Translations under genes and position numbers: made by a program
Shown here: one piece after another, positions 1 to 11,600 of the stretch
Numbering within the stretch: the first letter of the stretch is position 1
Layout: each line of letters begins with the position of its first letter
Notes under the pieces: generated by a model
Database searches by the model: none
Told to the model about the DNA's origin: nothing
The model's input: only the letters and a program-made list of their open reading frames with translations
From: a virus
DNA length: 59,308 bases
Strand: one strand, 5' to 3'
Virus record (IMG/VR): IMGVR_UViG_3300030099_001381
Span: 1-59,308 of that record

Positions 1-98
1 TGTTTATCCTGATGGGAGAAGGTAATGGCTAGACAACCTTTAAGACCTGCCCAAATAGAATATAACTCTATAGATGAGAATTTATTTCGTGAACAAGT
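1..98. repeat. Terminal direct repeat, copy 1 (circular closure)
   Basis: Bases 1-98 are identical to 59210-59307. The next base differs (A at 99, G at 59308). The repeat contains the end of the 742-codon frame and the start of the next gene, so it is an overlap of a circular or circularly permuted molecule and not a functional long terminal repeat. It implies a unique length of about 59,209 bp. Confidence 0.95.
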
Positions 99-225
99 AA
101 CTAATTTTATGAATGAAATTAGTACAAAAGTAGATGAAGTAGAAAAAGTAAATACAACAACAAGTGCTAAAAGTGTGAGAAGAATGCAACTTTTATTGCT
201 TGGTGCACCAAAATGGACAAATTAA
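25..225 (+). CDS. Small tail-associated protein, unknown function
   Basis: This 66-residue protein starts with ATG overlapping the stop of the preceding tail gene (TAATG) across the circular junction, and GGGAGAAGG lies just upstream. It is hydrophilic and probably helical in its first 50 residues. I do not recognise a domain. Its position between a large tail protein and a small beta-rich virion protein suggests a minor virion or assembly role, which is inference from neighbours only. The start of this gene is duplicated at the right end of the window because of the circular overlap. Confidence 0.7.
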   Translation: MARQPLRPAQIEYNSIDENLFREQVTNFMNEISTKVDEVEKVNTTTSAKSVRRMQLLLLGAPKWTN

Positions 226-588
226 ATGGCAGATACATTTAAAGTATTAGCACAATTAAAACCTTCTTCGGCAACAGCTACAACATTGTATACAGTTCCA
301 AGAAGAGAGGGAACAGGTGTTAACTCACAGTTTCCTGCACAAACAACAATAAGTTCTTTAGTAGTATGTAATCAAGACAGCAGTACAGCAGATACATTTA
401 GAGTTAGAATAAAAGTTAAGAATGCTGGTGACGACAACAAACAATTTATATATTATGATAAAAATGTAAATGCAAAAGATACATTAGCTGTAGTCATTGG
501 CATTACACTAAGTGAGTCTGATGTTATTGAAGTATATGCAACGAATGGAACATTAAGTTTTAACTTATTTGGAGTAGAGACAACATAA
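226..588 (+). CDS. Small beta-rich virion protein
   Basis: The 120-residue product is rich in Thr, Ser and Val with alternating hydrophobic residues, as expected of a beta-sandwich. The ATG directly follows the stop of the previous gene with no strong ribosome site, so translation is probably coupled. The next gene overlaps its stop (TAATG at 586-590). Similar short proteins sit near tail genes of uncultured marine phages; this is recollection, not a search. Likely a minor structural protein; the exact role is unknown. Confidence 0.65.
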   Translation: MADTFKVLAQLKPSSATATTLYTVPRREGTGVNSQFPAQTTISSLVVCNQDSSTADTFRVRIKVKNAGDDNKQFIYYDKNVNAKDTLAVVIGITLSESDVIEVYATNGTLSFNLFGVETT

Positions 589-3305
589 TGAATAATAAAT
601 TACCTTATAAAAACATGGCAGATGAAGTAGCGAGTAGGGGTCGTTACGGAGATACAACACTTATCCATGTAAACCCAATTGAGGTTGAAGGATTAGCAAG
701 TCTCGTACCATTAACAATAAACCCTGATACAGGGTATCCTGAAGCATTTTTACCTTTATTAGCACCTTTTTTAGGTACAGCATTAGGTACAGCTATAGGA
801 ACAGGAGCAGGTCTTACAGGTTTAGGATTAACAGCTGCAGGTGCAGGTGGATCAGCTCTAGCAACAACAGCGGCAACAGGTAGTGTAGAAGAAGGTTTGA
901 TGGCAGGTCTTACAGGATTTGGTTTAGGACAAGCACTTCAAGGAGCTTCAGGTTTAACAGGAGCAACTGATGCTGTTAATCAAATAGCAAAAGCACCTGT
1001 AAGTAGTGCTGATGTAGGAAAAGCATTAGCAGATCAAGGTTCTTCTCTTGGAGAAGCAACAAAAGCATTGAATTCAGTAGGTTCTAATTTACCATTTCCA
1101 CCAAAAGTATTACCTCAAAGCGTAAGTTCTTTAACAGATGTTGCTCAACAAGGTTTTCAACGAGGAGCTTCTCAACCTTTAAAAGCTCTTGGACAAGAAG
1201 GTGGTTTAAAAGCATTCGGAACTGAAGCATTAAAAATGAAAAATCTAGTGCCAATTGCATCAGGTTTAGGTGGAATTACTGTTAGTGAAGATATTAGAAG
1301 GTCTGACGCAAACATACAGCGTATGAAAGACAAAAAAGAAAGAGAAGGAAAAGAAGCTATTGCGAACTATATAGAGAATAGACCTGGCATGACAAAAGCA
1401 CCTTTTAGTTCTCGCTTTGTACCAGGAATGCAACCACAAGGAACAGCTATGAAAAACCCTTATGCAAATAGATATGCATTAGGTGGTAAAGTAAGAAGAT
1501 TTAAAGGAGCAGGAGATATACAGATTCCACCAGGATATGTAATACCAACACCTGGTCTTCCTGTTATTCCTCCTGTAGAGCCTACACCTGATCCTACTCC
1601 TGTGATGCCTGACATTAGTAATTTTTCTATGGGTTACGATCCTAGCTCTATTGATATGGCAACAGGATTAAAAAAGACTCCTGAACAAATGCGAGGAATG
1701 GTTAGAGGTAGAGGATTAACTCCTGTTCCTTATAATTATATGGCAGGATTTATGCCTGAATATCAATATGTTTCTAACATCCAACCAACATCTACAAGTA
1801 TAGGTGCTACAGGTACAGGTACAGGAACAGGTAATATATCAATAGGTGGAAGTGGTTCTATGGGAATACCTAATGTAACAGTTGGTGGTACAAATGTTTA
1901 TAAAGGTTCTTATGATCCTGATTTATTTGCAGGTGGTACTCCTTACAATGAATATCTTTTAGGTAATGTAGAAAAAGGTATACCTGATTATTTAAGTTCT
2001 TATATGCAGAACACTCCTTATTACCAATATCAAGATCAAGTTTTAAATGATATATATGGTGGTGGAGGATATGGAACTCCTGGCTTTATGGGAACAGGAT
2101 TTTATCTAAATAATCCAATGCCTATGCCTACACCTACACCTGATCCTGTTAATCCATTACAATCACAAGTAGATTCTCTTAATAAAAGAATAGAAGATTT
2201 ACTTGCTCAAATAGAAGGTAAAGATGAAACAATAGCTGAAGAATTAGCTACAGATCAAGCATCAAGATTTGGTCAAATTACACCTGATCCTAAATCAGAT
2301 TTAATTGTGCAAGAAGGTGATCTTGCAGGTAAATTAAATATTGATAGTGACATATTTGATTATTTAGATATAAGTCCTGAAGATAAAGCAGGAATACAAG
2401 AGTACAATTATATACCAGGTTATGAAAATTATATGGGCACTTTTGAAGGAGATAATTTAACAGAACAAATTAATAGTTATATAAATCAAGAAACAGCAAA
2501 TTTAGGTGGTTTAAATACTCTAGTTAGTGCAGATGATACATATATACCTCAAAATACATTTGATCCAAATCTTGGTGCTGTAATAAATGAAATAAAACAA
2601 GAAGATGGTTCATATAAAGAATGGGCTGTTATACCTAATAAAGGTTATGTTGAAGTTGGATCATTTACAGTTGATGCAGATGGCAACAAAACATATGCAG
2701 ATAAAAAATACGCAAGTGGTGGTCAGATATTAAATTCACTTAAAACTTTAGAAAATTATGCACAACCATTACCAATGAGTTTGATGGCTATGAATAATAT
2801 ATCTTCAGGGAATACTTATGCTGAAGGTGGTTTAGCTGAAACAGAAGAGGTAGATCAAGTTGAAGCTCTTATGCAAAATCCTGTAATACAAGAGAAAATG
2901 TCTGAAGGTGACAGAGATTTACTAAGATCAGCTTCTTTAGTGATATTAGGGCGTATTGAAGATGATGGCTCTATTATTGAAAGATTTGTAGAAATGTTTG
3001 GGAGTGAGGCTTTAGACAGATTAAAATCAGAACTATTACCTAATATGCAACAACAAGGTCTAATTGAAGGCGAAGGTGGTGGAATGGATGATATGGTTGA
3101 TGGAGTTATTGGCGATCAAGAAAAAGTTGCTGTAAGTCCTGGCGAATACATTGTTCCTGCTGATGTTGTAGGTGATTTAGGAGATGGTAACAACGAACAG
3201 GGAGCAAGGATTATGGATGATTTTTTATCAAGAGTAAGACAAGAAAAACACGGAACAGATAAACAACCTGACCCAATTAACTTAGATAATGTAATGCCGT
3301 CATAA
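588..3305 (+). CDS. Large Gly-rich virion protein, probable internal or tail structural protein
   Basis: This is a 905-residue protein. Residues about 55-125 form a Gly/Ala-rich hydrophobic stretch that could insert in membranes, as in ejection proteins. The middle is rich in Pro, Tyr and Gly, with a helical segment near residues 530-560. The C-terminal 150 residues include an acidic helical part and a block reading VAVSPGEYIVPADVVGDLGD, which I associate with structural proteins of marine phages. Short GG motifs (LGGKV, SGGQI, EGGL) recur here and in the next two structural genes. It overlaps both neighbours by one base. A virion role is likely; a tape-measure or ejection role is inference. 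Confidence 0.65.
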   Translation: MNNKLPYKNMADEVASRGRYGDTTLIHVNPIEVEGLASLVPLTINPDTGYPEAFLPLLAPFLGTALGTAIGTGAGLTGLGLTAAGAGGSALATTAATGSVEEGLMAGLTGFGLGQALQGASGLTGATDAVNQIAKAPVSSADVGKALADQGSSLGEATKALNSVGSNLPFPPKVLPQSVSSLTDVAQQGFQRGASQPLKALGQEGGLKAFGTEALKMKNLVPIASGLGGITVSEDIRRSDANIQRMKDKKEREGKEAIANYIENRPGMTKAPFSSRFVPGMQPQGTAMKNPYANRYALGGKVRRFKGAGDIQIPPGYVIPTPGLPVIPPVEPTPDPTPVMPDISNFSMGYDPSSIDMATGLKKTPEQMRGMVRGRGLTPVPYNYMAGFMPEYQYVSNIQPTSTSIGATGTGTGTGNISIGGSGSMGIPNVTVGGTNVYKGSYDPDLFAGGTPYNEYLLGNVEKGIPDYLSSYMQNTPYYQYQDQVLNDIYGGGGYGTPGFMGTGFYLNNPMPMPTPTPDPVNPLQSQVDSLNKRIEDLLAQIEGKDETIAEELATDQASRFGQITPDPKSDLIVQEGDLAGKLNIDSDIFDYLDISPEDKAGIQEYNYIPGYENYMGTFEGDNLTEQINSYINQETANLGGLNTLVSADDTYIPQNTFDPNLGAVINEIKQEDGSYKEWAVIPNKGYVEVGSFTVDADGNKTYADKKYASGGQILNSLKTLENYAQPLPMSLMAMNNISSGNTYAEGGLAETEEVDQVEALMQNPVIQEKMSEGDRDLLRSASLVILGRIEDDGSIIERFVEMFGSEALDRLKSELLPNMQQQGLIEGEGGGMDDMVDGVIGDQEKVAVSPGEYIVPADVVGDLGDGNNEQGARIMDDFLSRVRQEKHGTDKQPDPINLDNVMPS

Positions 3306-3757
3306 TGAAAGAAAAAACAGATATAGTAAAAACCTTAGTTAAGCCTGAAGATATACCTCATATTTGGGTATTTGCAGAAAAACTTTTAAAGAAAAGTGCT
3401 AAGAGAAGTGAAGGAAGAACAAATACAAACGATTTGTTTGAAGAATGTATGGCAGGAACTAGTAGTTTATGGATAGTTTATGAACAAGAAAAGTTTCCTG
3501 AATTACTAGGATGTGGTATAACTCAAATAAATCACTATCCAACAGGTTTAAAGATGTTAAACATCGATCATGTAGCAGGAGTTCATCAAGAAAAATGGAC
3601 TAAAGGTGCATTAGATGTTTTAGAAAGATTTGCAAAAGATGTTAATTGTGATGGCATAGAGTCTTTAGGTAGACCTGGCTTTTGGAGTTGGATTAAAAAC
3701 GATAATTGGTCTAGAATGGCAGTAGCTTATCAAAAAAGGTTTGACAATGAGAAATAG
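3305..3757 (+). CDS. GNAT-like acetyltransferase-fold protein (putative)
   Basis: The 150-residue protein has the length and strand/helix order of GNAT-fold phage proteins: an N-terminal helix pair (about residues 15-50), a central beta segment (LWIVYEQ, LLGCGI), then ALDVLERFAKDVNCDGIE and a C-terminal Gly-Phe-Trp segment. No clear acetyl-CoA P-loop (R/Q-x2-G-x-G/A) is visible, so catalysis is doubtful. Such proteins are often found among virion genes of podovirus-like marine phages. It starts within TAATG of the previous gene. Confidence 0.45.
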   Translation: MKEKTDIVKTLVKPEDIPHIWVFAEKLLKKSAKRSEGRTNTNDLFEECMAGTSSLWIVYEQEKFPELLGCGITQINHYPTGLKMLNIDHVAGVHQEKWTKGALDVLERFAKDVNCDGIESLGRPGFWSWIKNDNWSRMAVAYQKRFDNEK

Positions 3758-4691
3758 TATTAGAAGATTTAAAGGTGGTTCTTCAGGTCCGACAGAGACC
3801 ACAGTAACTAATCAGAATATTCCTGATTGGTTAAAACCTCAAATGACAGCTTTATTAGCTCGATCTGAATTTGAAAGCAATCAACCTTATCTTCCATACT
3901 CGCAACAAAGACTAGCAGGTTTTTCTCCTGCTGAAAGAATGGCTCAACAAGGCATAGGCTCTATGGCTATGTTTGGTGATCCTATGGCTACTAGAGAAGC
4001 TCAAAGAAGAGTTTCACAAGCACCTAATGTTATGACTAGTGGTATAGCACAGGCTTATATGTCTCCTTATTTTTCACAAGCACTTGATCCTTTAAAAGAT
4101 GAAACAAGAAGACAGTCTGCTATATCAGCTCGTGATATAAGAGATCAAGCTGCAGGTGCAGGTGGTTTAGGTGGTTACAGAGAAGCTATCATGCAATCTG
4201 AAAGACAAAGAGATTTAAATAGACAGTTATCTGATATTGAAAAAGTAGGAAGACAAGATGCATTCTTAGATGCTTCAAGAAGGTTTGAAGCTGATAGAGA
4301 TTCACAATTACAAAGAGCAGATAGACTTTCAGCTTTAGGTAGTCAGCAACAAGCTATGGGTCTAGAAAGACTTAAAGAACTACAAAGAATTGGTGAACAA
4401 CAAAGATCATTACAACAAGCTAGTCTTGACATGGGATATCAAGACTTCTTACGACAACAAGGTTACCCACAACAACAACTTGGTTTCTATGAGAATATTC
4501 TTAAAGGAACTTACTCAAGACCTAACGAAACAGTTAGTACATTTGGTAGAAATCCTAATTTATTTAGTAGTATTTTAGGAGGAGGCATTCAAGCCGCAGG
4601 TTTATTAAACATGGCAGGTGGTGGTAAAGTAAGAGGTGGTTTAACATCTTTAGGTATTGCAAACGCTATGAGAGGATCAAATGCTAGGTAA
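3747..4691 (+). CDS. Gln/Arg-rich virion protein, unknown function
   Basis: This protein has about 314 residues and is rich in Gln, Arg and Ala, with long predicted helices between residues 60 and 245 and a Gly-rich C-terminus (MAGGGKVRGG). I chose ATG 3747 because AAAGG lies seven bases upstream; the frame is open to a TTG at 3741. The N-terminus (IRRFKGG) repeats a motif of the gene at 588-3305 (VRRFKGA). Position and composition fit an internal virion protein. No enzymatic motif was seen. Confidence 0.6.
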   Translation: MRNSIRRFKGGSSGPTETTVTNQNIPDWLKPQMTALLARSEFESNQPYLPYSQQRLAGFSPAERMAQQGIGSMAMFGDPMATREAQRRVSQAPNVMTSGIAQAYMSPYFSQALDPLKDETRRQSAISARDIRDQAAGAGGLGGYREAIMQSERQRDLNRQLSDIEKVGRQDAFLDASRRFEADRDSQLQRADRLSALGSQQQAMGLERLKELQRIGEQQRSLQQASLDMGYQDFLRQQGYPQQQLGFYENILKGTYSRPNETVSTFGRNPNLFSSILGGGIQAAGLLNMAGGGKVRGGLTSLGIANAMRGSNAR

Positions 4692-5616
4692 AAATATAAT
4701 TGAACTTCAGAAAGAATTAAGCTATATGCCTATGGATAGATTAGTTAGTTTAGTAGATGACCCTAATTCAATTTATGGTTCTTTACCTCTTATAGAAATA
4801 CAAAACAGAAAACAATTACAAGAAGGTTCTAAACCTTCTGAAAGAATAACAACAGTAGCTGATGATATAATCTCTTCAGTTGCATCCCCTACTAGTATGG
4901 ATACATCCTCCCCTACCTCTCTTAACCCTGCTAGTGGGGGAATCGCACAACTACCTATGAGACAAATGGCAGAAGGTGGATCAGTTTATAGCAATCCTTA
5001 TTTCGGTAACGCAGACCCTGAAGAAGTAAGAAAATTACAGGAAAGAATGCCAGGGTTATCTACAGAAGATGCTGTTGCTATGGTATTAGGAATAGATACT
5101 GCTGATATAACTACAGGTTATGATAATGGTGGTTTAGCTACTTTAAAAGGTGAAGCAACTCTATCACCATTAGAACAATTAAGAGAAATGTATGGTTATC
5201 AATCAGATGAAGAATTTGATAAACAAAAAAGAATGTTAATGTTAATGCAATTAGGTGCTAACATTGCAAAAGCAGAAGACTTTAGTGATATCATAGAAGG
5301 AAATCAAGATATCTTTACAACAAGAATGGCATTAGAAGAGAAAAGAAGAGAAGAAGATATGGGTCTTGCAACACTATCTTCTAAATTAGATGAATTTGAT
5401 ACATCAGATGTAAGCAATATTGCAACAGCTCTTGAAAAAGCAAGAGCTGATGGACATGATCAGGATCAAATAGGAACTAAAACTAGAGATAGTTATGAAA
5501 CACTTTTAAAGTATTATGAATATCTTTTAAGTCAAGCACCACAAGAAAAAGGAATAGGTTCATTAAATACAGTAAAAGCCGATCTTTCACCAATAGTTGC
5601 ACCAGCAGGTGTTTAG
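4681..5616 (+). CDS. Virion protein with GG motifs, unknown function
   Basis: This 311-residue protein overlaps the end of its upstream neighbour; AGAGG sits five bases before the ATG. It contains the recurring motifs AEGGSV and NGGLA also seen in the two preceding structural genes. Residues 190-260 are strongly helical and charged. It directly precedes the giant polyvalent protein gene. Probably an internal virion component; the function is unknown. Confidence 0.6.
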   Translation: MLGKNIIELQKELSYMPMDRLVSLVDDPNSIYGSLPLIEIQNRKQLQEGSKPSERITTVADDIISSVASPTSMDTSSPTSLNPASGGIAQLPMRQMAEGGSVYSNPYFGNADPEEVRKLQERMPGLSTEDAVAMVLGIDTADITTGYDNGGLATLKGEATLSPLEQLREMYGYQSDEEFDKQKRMLMLMQLGANIAKAEDFSDIIEGNQDIFTTRMALEEKRREEDMGLATLSSKLDEFDTSDVSNIATALEKARADGHDQDQIGTKTRDSYETLLKYYEYLLSQAPQEKGIGSLNTVKADLSPIVAPAGV

Positions 5617-5627
5617 GAGGTAAGTAA

Positions 5628-8600
5628 ATGCCTCAATATAGAAGGTTACCAAATGGACAAATACTAGAGCTTCCTGATAACTTAACTCAAGAACAAATAG
5701 AAATTGTTAATGAAAGATACTTTACAGCACCTCAAAGAGGTATAGAAAGTTTACCAACTGAAGAAGATCAAGACACTTCTATTTTAGGTCAAATAGTAGA
5801 AACAGGTAAAGCAGTACCAAGAGGTTTTACATCAAGTTTAATCTCTTCAGGAGAAGGTATTGTATCTTTATTTGACAAAGGCAATGACAGTGAGACTTTA
5901 AAAAAGATTAGAAATGCAAGAAAGTATATTAATGAAGAATCTTTCTTAGCCGCAGATGATGCTTATAAAGATAAGTTTTTAACTAAGTTTGGTGAAGGTC
6001 TTGGTAGTTTTGCCACATTCGCTACACCTGGCGTAGCTTTAAAAGTTGCAGGAGCAGCAGGTAAAACAATAGGAACAGGAAGTAAGATTGCCGCAACAGC
6101 AACAGGTTTTGGTCTTGCAGGTACAGCAGGTGTATCTCAACAAGCTGATCAGATGGAAACATCTAAAGCAAAAGGTATAGATATATCTACAGGTAAAGAA
6201 GTTGCTTCTGAATTAGCAGGTCTTGGAATTGGTTTTACTGAAATGCTTCCTATATTTGGTCTTCTTAGCAGAATTCCTGGTGGTCAGGTTGCTTCAGATG
6301 TAGCTGAAAAACATATGGGAAAACTTCTTAATAAAGTTAGAACTCAAGGTGGTAAAGCAGGAAAAGAAGTTGTTAAAGAAGCAGGAAAAAAAGGAGTAGC
6401 TAGTACAGTAAAAAGAGCAAGTAGAACAGCAGGAGAAGAAGCTATTCAAGAAACTGTTGCAGGGTTAGCTCAAGAATTAGCAGGTAAAGGAATATATGAT
6501 TCAAGTATACAAGTAGGTGGCAGTGCTTGGGATGACTTTACAGTAGGTGGTGCTGTTGGTTTTGCTTCTGATTTACTTATTAACGCAATAATTCCTGGCA
6601 AACAAAAGAACAAAGTATCAGCATATAACAACGAACAAAAACATGAAGAAGAAACAGAAAGGGTTAATAAGTCTAATAATCCAAATGCAACTGAAGTAGA
6701 ATACGATGTAGTAGAAGTTGGAGGAAAGTCAGTAAATGAACCTTTAGGTTATCAAGTTGTTGAAAAAAATAGTGGTGTAGTTGTTAGCCCTAGATATAAA
6801 AGACCTGATGAAGCAATTAATCAAAAAACAATATTAGACAATCAAAAGAATGAAGCTAGTTTACTTCTTACAACCGAAAGTAACGCAAACGATCAAGGTA
6901 GATCAGGAGATGCTCAAGGAAAAGTAGCTATTATTCAAGCTAATTCTGATAACGCTAATAAAGTATCAAGGTCAGAGGCTCAAACTATTATTGTTCCTCA
7001 AGGAGCAACCGAGAAAAAAAGTATTAATGATCAATGGCAAAGTCATATTAATAAAAAAATAAAAGGTAAATCTAAAAAAGCTCAAAATAAAAGACAAAAA
7101 TATATTTATGGAAATAGTTTCACACCTGCTGAATTACTTGCTGATAAAATTATAACTAAAAAACAATATAACGAAACTATGCAGAACAAAATAGATGCCA
7201 TGAATATTAAAAAACCTAGTGCTTCTACTAGCGATTTAAATAAAACTTTAAAATCTAAAAACATAGATGAAAAAATAGGTTCAGGCTCTACAGGATCAAC
7301 TAACTTTCATAGCTATTTAAAAGCTCTAACAGGTAAAGATAGATGGACTAAGTTAAATGATACTGAAAAAAAATATGTAAACGCTAGAATAAAACAACTT
7401 CCTAAAGCTAACAAAAAAAGAAAGATGATTGATACAACAGCTAGTAAATATTCTCTAGAGAATATTAATACTGTGATTGAAACTCAAGATAATAACTATA
7501 ATGAAACAGGTGAAAATCAAGCATACACAATTGAAGAGATACAAAAGATTGCCTCAACTCCTAATAAAATAAATAAAGATGCTACTAATCAAATGGTAGA
7601 AAGACTTGTAGATAGTGGAAGACTTACTAAAATTAATTCAGGTAAAGATAAAGGTAAGTATAAATTCTTTAAAGACAGAGGCAAAGCTAATGCTATAGAG
7701 AATGAAACACAATTCCAAAAACAAAACCTTATGGACAGTGAAGCCTTCTTTGAAACACAGGCAGAGTTTAAAGCTAGATTATCAACTAAAAGAGATAAAG
7801 ATGGTAATGCATTATTAACTCCTACTGAAATAAATCAAATTGCAAAAAATAATTCTCAAAAGAAAGTACAAGATTTAGGTTTGGGAAATATATTAGCAGA
7901 TGAAGAACTTCTTGATTTTGATGGTGTAGTACAAGATAAAGAAGGAAGATATCGAAAAACAACAATACAAAAATCTACTACAGATGGTCTCAGCAAAAGA
8001 GAAAGATTAAGTAGAGCAGGTCTATCAGCAGAAGAAGGCTCTACAGTTAGAAAAGAAAAAAATAAAGCGAGACTTAAATCTTTAATAGAAAAAGAATTAA
8101 AGAAAAAAGGTTTAGATAAATTAGGCATTAGTGCAGCTGTTGGTAAAATTTTTGCTAAAAAAGATAAAACAGGTTTTTTTGATGTAAGTGAAGGAGCAGG
8201 TGTGTATATTCCTTCTTTAGGTCAGGTTGTTTTAAACTATGATACTTTTCTTGATATACTACCACAGAATTTAGACTCATTAAGTGACAAACAAATCCTC
8301 TCAAGAAAATTAATTCTTAAAGATAAAGACAATCAAAAAACTTTTGACACTACAATTGGTGGAACTATTAATCACGAGAGTATTCATGCCTTAAAAGATT
8401 TAAATTTATTTACTCAAAAAGAATGGGTTGTTCTTAGCAATTATGTAAAAAATACAAAAGACCCTAGATATAAAGGTCAAACTATTGAGATTGAAAATAA
8501 CAAAGGTCGTAGATTGTCAATAGAAAATCCAACTTATCTTGAAGTACAGCTACAACAAAACAAAAATTTGGATGCTGATGGCGTGATTGAAGAGGCAATA

Positions 8601-11600
8601 GCAGAAGCATTTGGTGTATACACAAGAAACCCAAATAAATTTAGTGGTATGCCTAGAAATCTTTTCCAAAGAATATTAGACACCCTTACATCTTTCTTCA
8701 CTGCTTTTGATTCATCAGGTCTTACAGCTAATGAAATATTTAGTTCAATACAAGAAGGTGATCTTACTAGTTCTGAAAGATTATCTGATGCAACTATGGA
8801 TACAAGACCAACAGAACTTACTGAAGAAGAAGAAATAAAGTATCAAAGATTTACACCAGCAGAAAGACAATTTATAGAAAAATTGGTTACGCTAAATGAT
8901 TTAGTAGATGGTGCACCAAATGGTGCTGTAAGATTGGAATCTATGGATGCAATAATAGATGCAATTCAAGAACAAGCTGATAGACCTAGAGTTAGAATGA
9001 CTATACTTCCTCGTAATGTTAGGGAAATAGTCAGTAGTTATTCAGGTTATATAAGATTTAATACTGATAATTCTATAAGAAAAAGAAGACAAAACAGATT
9101 TGGTAATGAGGTTAAGTATCAAAGAATTAATGCCGAAACACAACCTTTGCTAGATGTAGGATTGCCATACAGTGAAATAGGATATCAATTAGATGAGTGG
9201 TTTAAAGCTAATGGATCAGAGGCAGAGAACGCATCAATAGTAAAAGTAAATAATCTATTAAAGAAAACACCTACAAGAGAAACATTAAAACTAGATAAGA
9301 CATATCTTAATGACGAGGGTAAAGAAAAGACAGCATTTAAAAATTTTGCAGAACTAAAACAATCAGTACAAGAAATTTTAGACGAAGGTAATTTTGATCC
9401 TAATTGGTATTTAAAGGTTGGGCAAGAAGCCGAAGCAATAGTAGGTAAAGATAACATGGTAGAGTTTTCTGTGTTATGGGCAATAACATCAGCTTCAACA
9501 GACCCTGAATTAAATTTTCAAAATACTTTAGAAGTAATGTCTTTGGCTAGAGGTATCGATCCCAAAACAGGAAACAAAAAACATAAGGATGTTTATTTAG
9601 ACCCTAAAGGTTTTAAAAGAAGAGTAAAAGCATTGAAGATGCCAACAGGTTCTAAATACACAATAGATGAAATAGGTCAGTTTTATGAAGATGCTAATTG
9701 GACAACTAAGACAGATACTTCAATTAAAACACCTATCTATGGATTAACAACATTGATGGTTAAAGATGGTGAGTATATGCCATTTATGGTAGCCGATAGA
9801 TGGATGTATAGAACGATGGGTTTTACAGATGCTATAACAAAAAGAGCACCTAAAAGATCAGAGATACATTATGCTCAATATATGGTTAAAAAATTAGGTA
9901 GTGAACAATATACATACAACAATGGTAAAAATACTAGAAGTCTAAGACCTGATGAAATTCAAGCAGCATTGTGGTTTTCAATAAGAAATAATTCTGGCAA
10001 CAAGCAGAAAACACCAGGAACTATACCTTCTATTTTAGAAAAATCTAAAAAAACTATAGATTCTATTTCTTTTGCAAAAGAAAAAAACTATTGGAGTGAT
10101 GTAGGTAGTTTTATTAATAAAGATAATCTTGATCTTAACCCTTACGAAAGAATTACTTATGTAGGTGCAGGTAAATTTGGAACTTTACAAATGCCTAGAA
10201 TGAAAAAGCAAGAACAAGAAAGAGCATCAAAATTATTTATAGAAGTTAATCCTGGTAATGAAAGAGGTTATGGAAAATTAACAGACGAAAGTGGTAACTC
10301 AGTTGAACTTACTTATGAACAAGTAGATAGATTAACTGAAGAAGTTATGGACTCAATAACTGATGAAAATGGCAAAATTAATTTACTTAAAAAATTAGGC
10401 ATTCCTCATCAGGTAACTAAAACTCATGGTGCATATGAAGGTGGTGTAAGCCCTAGTTATGTTATTGATATATTAGGTCAAAGAATTAATAACACTTTGC
10501 TTTCTGATATAGCTAAAACATTAGGTGATGCATTAATGCAAGATGCTGTTGTAACAACTCAGACTAATCCTGATGGAAAAAGACCTGCTTCTCTTCTGTC
10601 AAAAAAAGTTAATGAAGGGCAAGAGTCAGCTTTTACAAATGAAGAAATAACATTAATCAACGATGCTATAAATTCTGAAGGTGGCATATCTAATTACTAT
10701 AATCCTAATCAAAGATTTCCATTAGGATTTACAGCGAAATATATAAACGATTCAATATTAATAATTGATGAGCAGTATAATAAATTTGATGACGGAGATT
10801 TTTCTGAAGAAAGTGAAGATACTAGAGTTAGAAGATTTGAAGAATTTCAAAGATATATTCAAGAAAGATTGTCAAACATTGACGGATTACCTGAAATTGA
10901 ATATAGTACAGCTTATACCGATGGGAATTATATAAATGACTATACAGAAGCGACTTCAGGAATTAGGTTACAAACAGACACCGAAGGATCATCCGATATA
11001 CAAAACGCCGCAGTCAGTGACCTTTACATCCCAGCGTGGAGATCGTTCACCAACTTCATCCAAAACGAAGGACTAACCACAGAAAATAATGTAGCACCTT
11101 ACGAGAATGCAAAAACAACTGCATTAACTAAAGCTATCTCACCTAATGAAGTTAAGTATCAAAGAGCTAGAGCTATATTACAAGAGGCTAACGACAATTC
11201 TAAACCTAATACCACACCAAGATTTAATTTAAAAACTACCTCTCCATTAGCACAGACTACAGTTTTAGAGCATATAGAGAACGAAGATAAAGTAGGTATA
11301 AATCCTCTTGATGATGAAATTAAATTTCAAAGAACAAAGAAAGCAGAAACTATTCTTGGTGATGATTTAAATGTTAAAACTGAAAACATACCATTTGGTC
11401 AAAGGGCAATTGAACAGTTAAGTAGTTTTGGAAGAAGTTTTAGATTTATTGTACTAGATAAACTTGAGGCTATTGAAAGATCAAGTGCAAACTTTGCAGA
11501 CAAAGCAGGACAAACTTTACTAGCTAGTACGAGTGCTATTGGTGCTGCTAGATTAGGAGAAAGAGTTAAAGGTATCATTCAAGAAACATTAACTCAAGGT

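Noticed and set aside
588-3305. Tape measure protein of a long-tailed phage
   Set aside because: The protein lacks a long continuous coiled coil, and the tail genes are of podovirus type.
4390-4578. 62-codon rightward frame inside a virion gene
   Set aside because: A shadow in another frame of a well supported gene, with no ribosome site.
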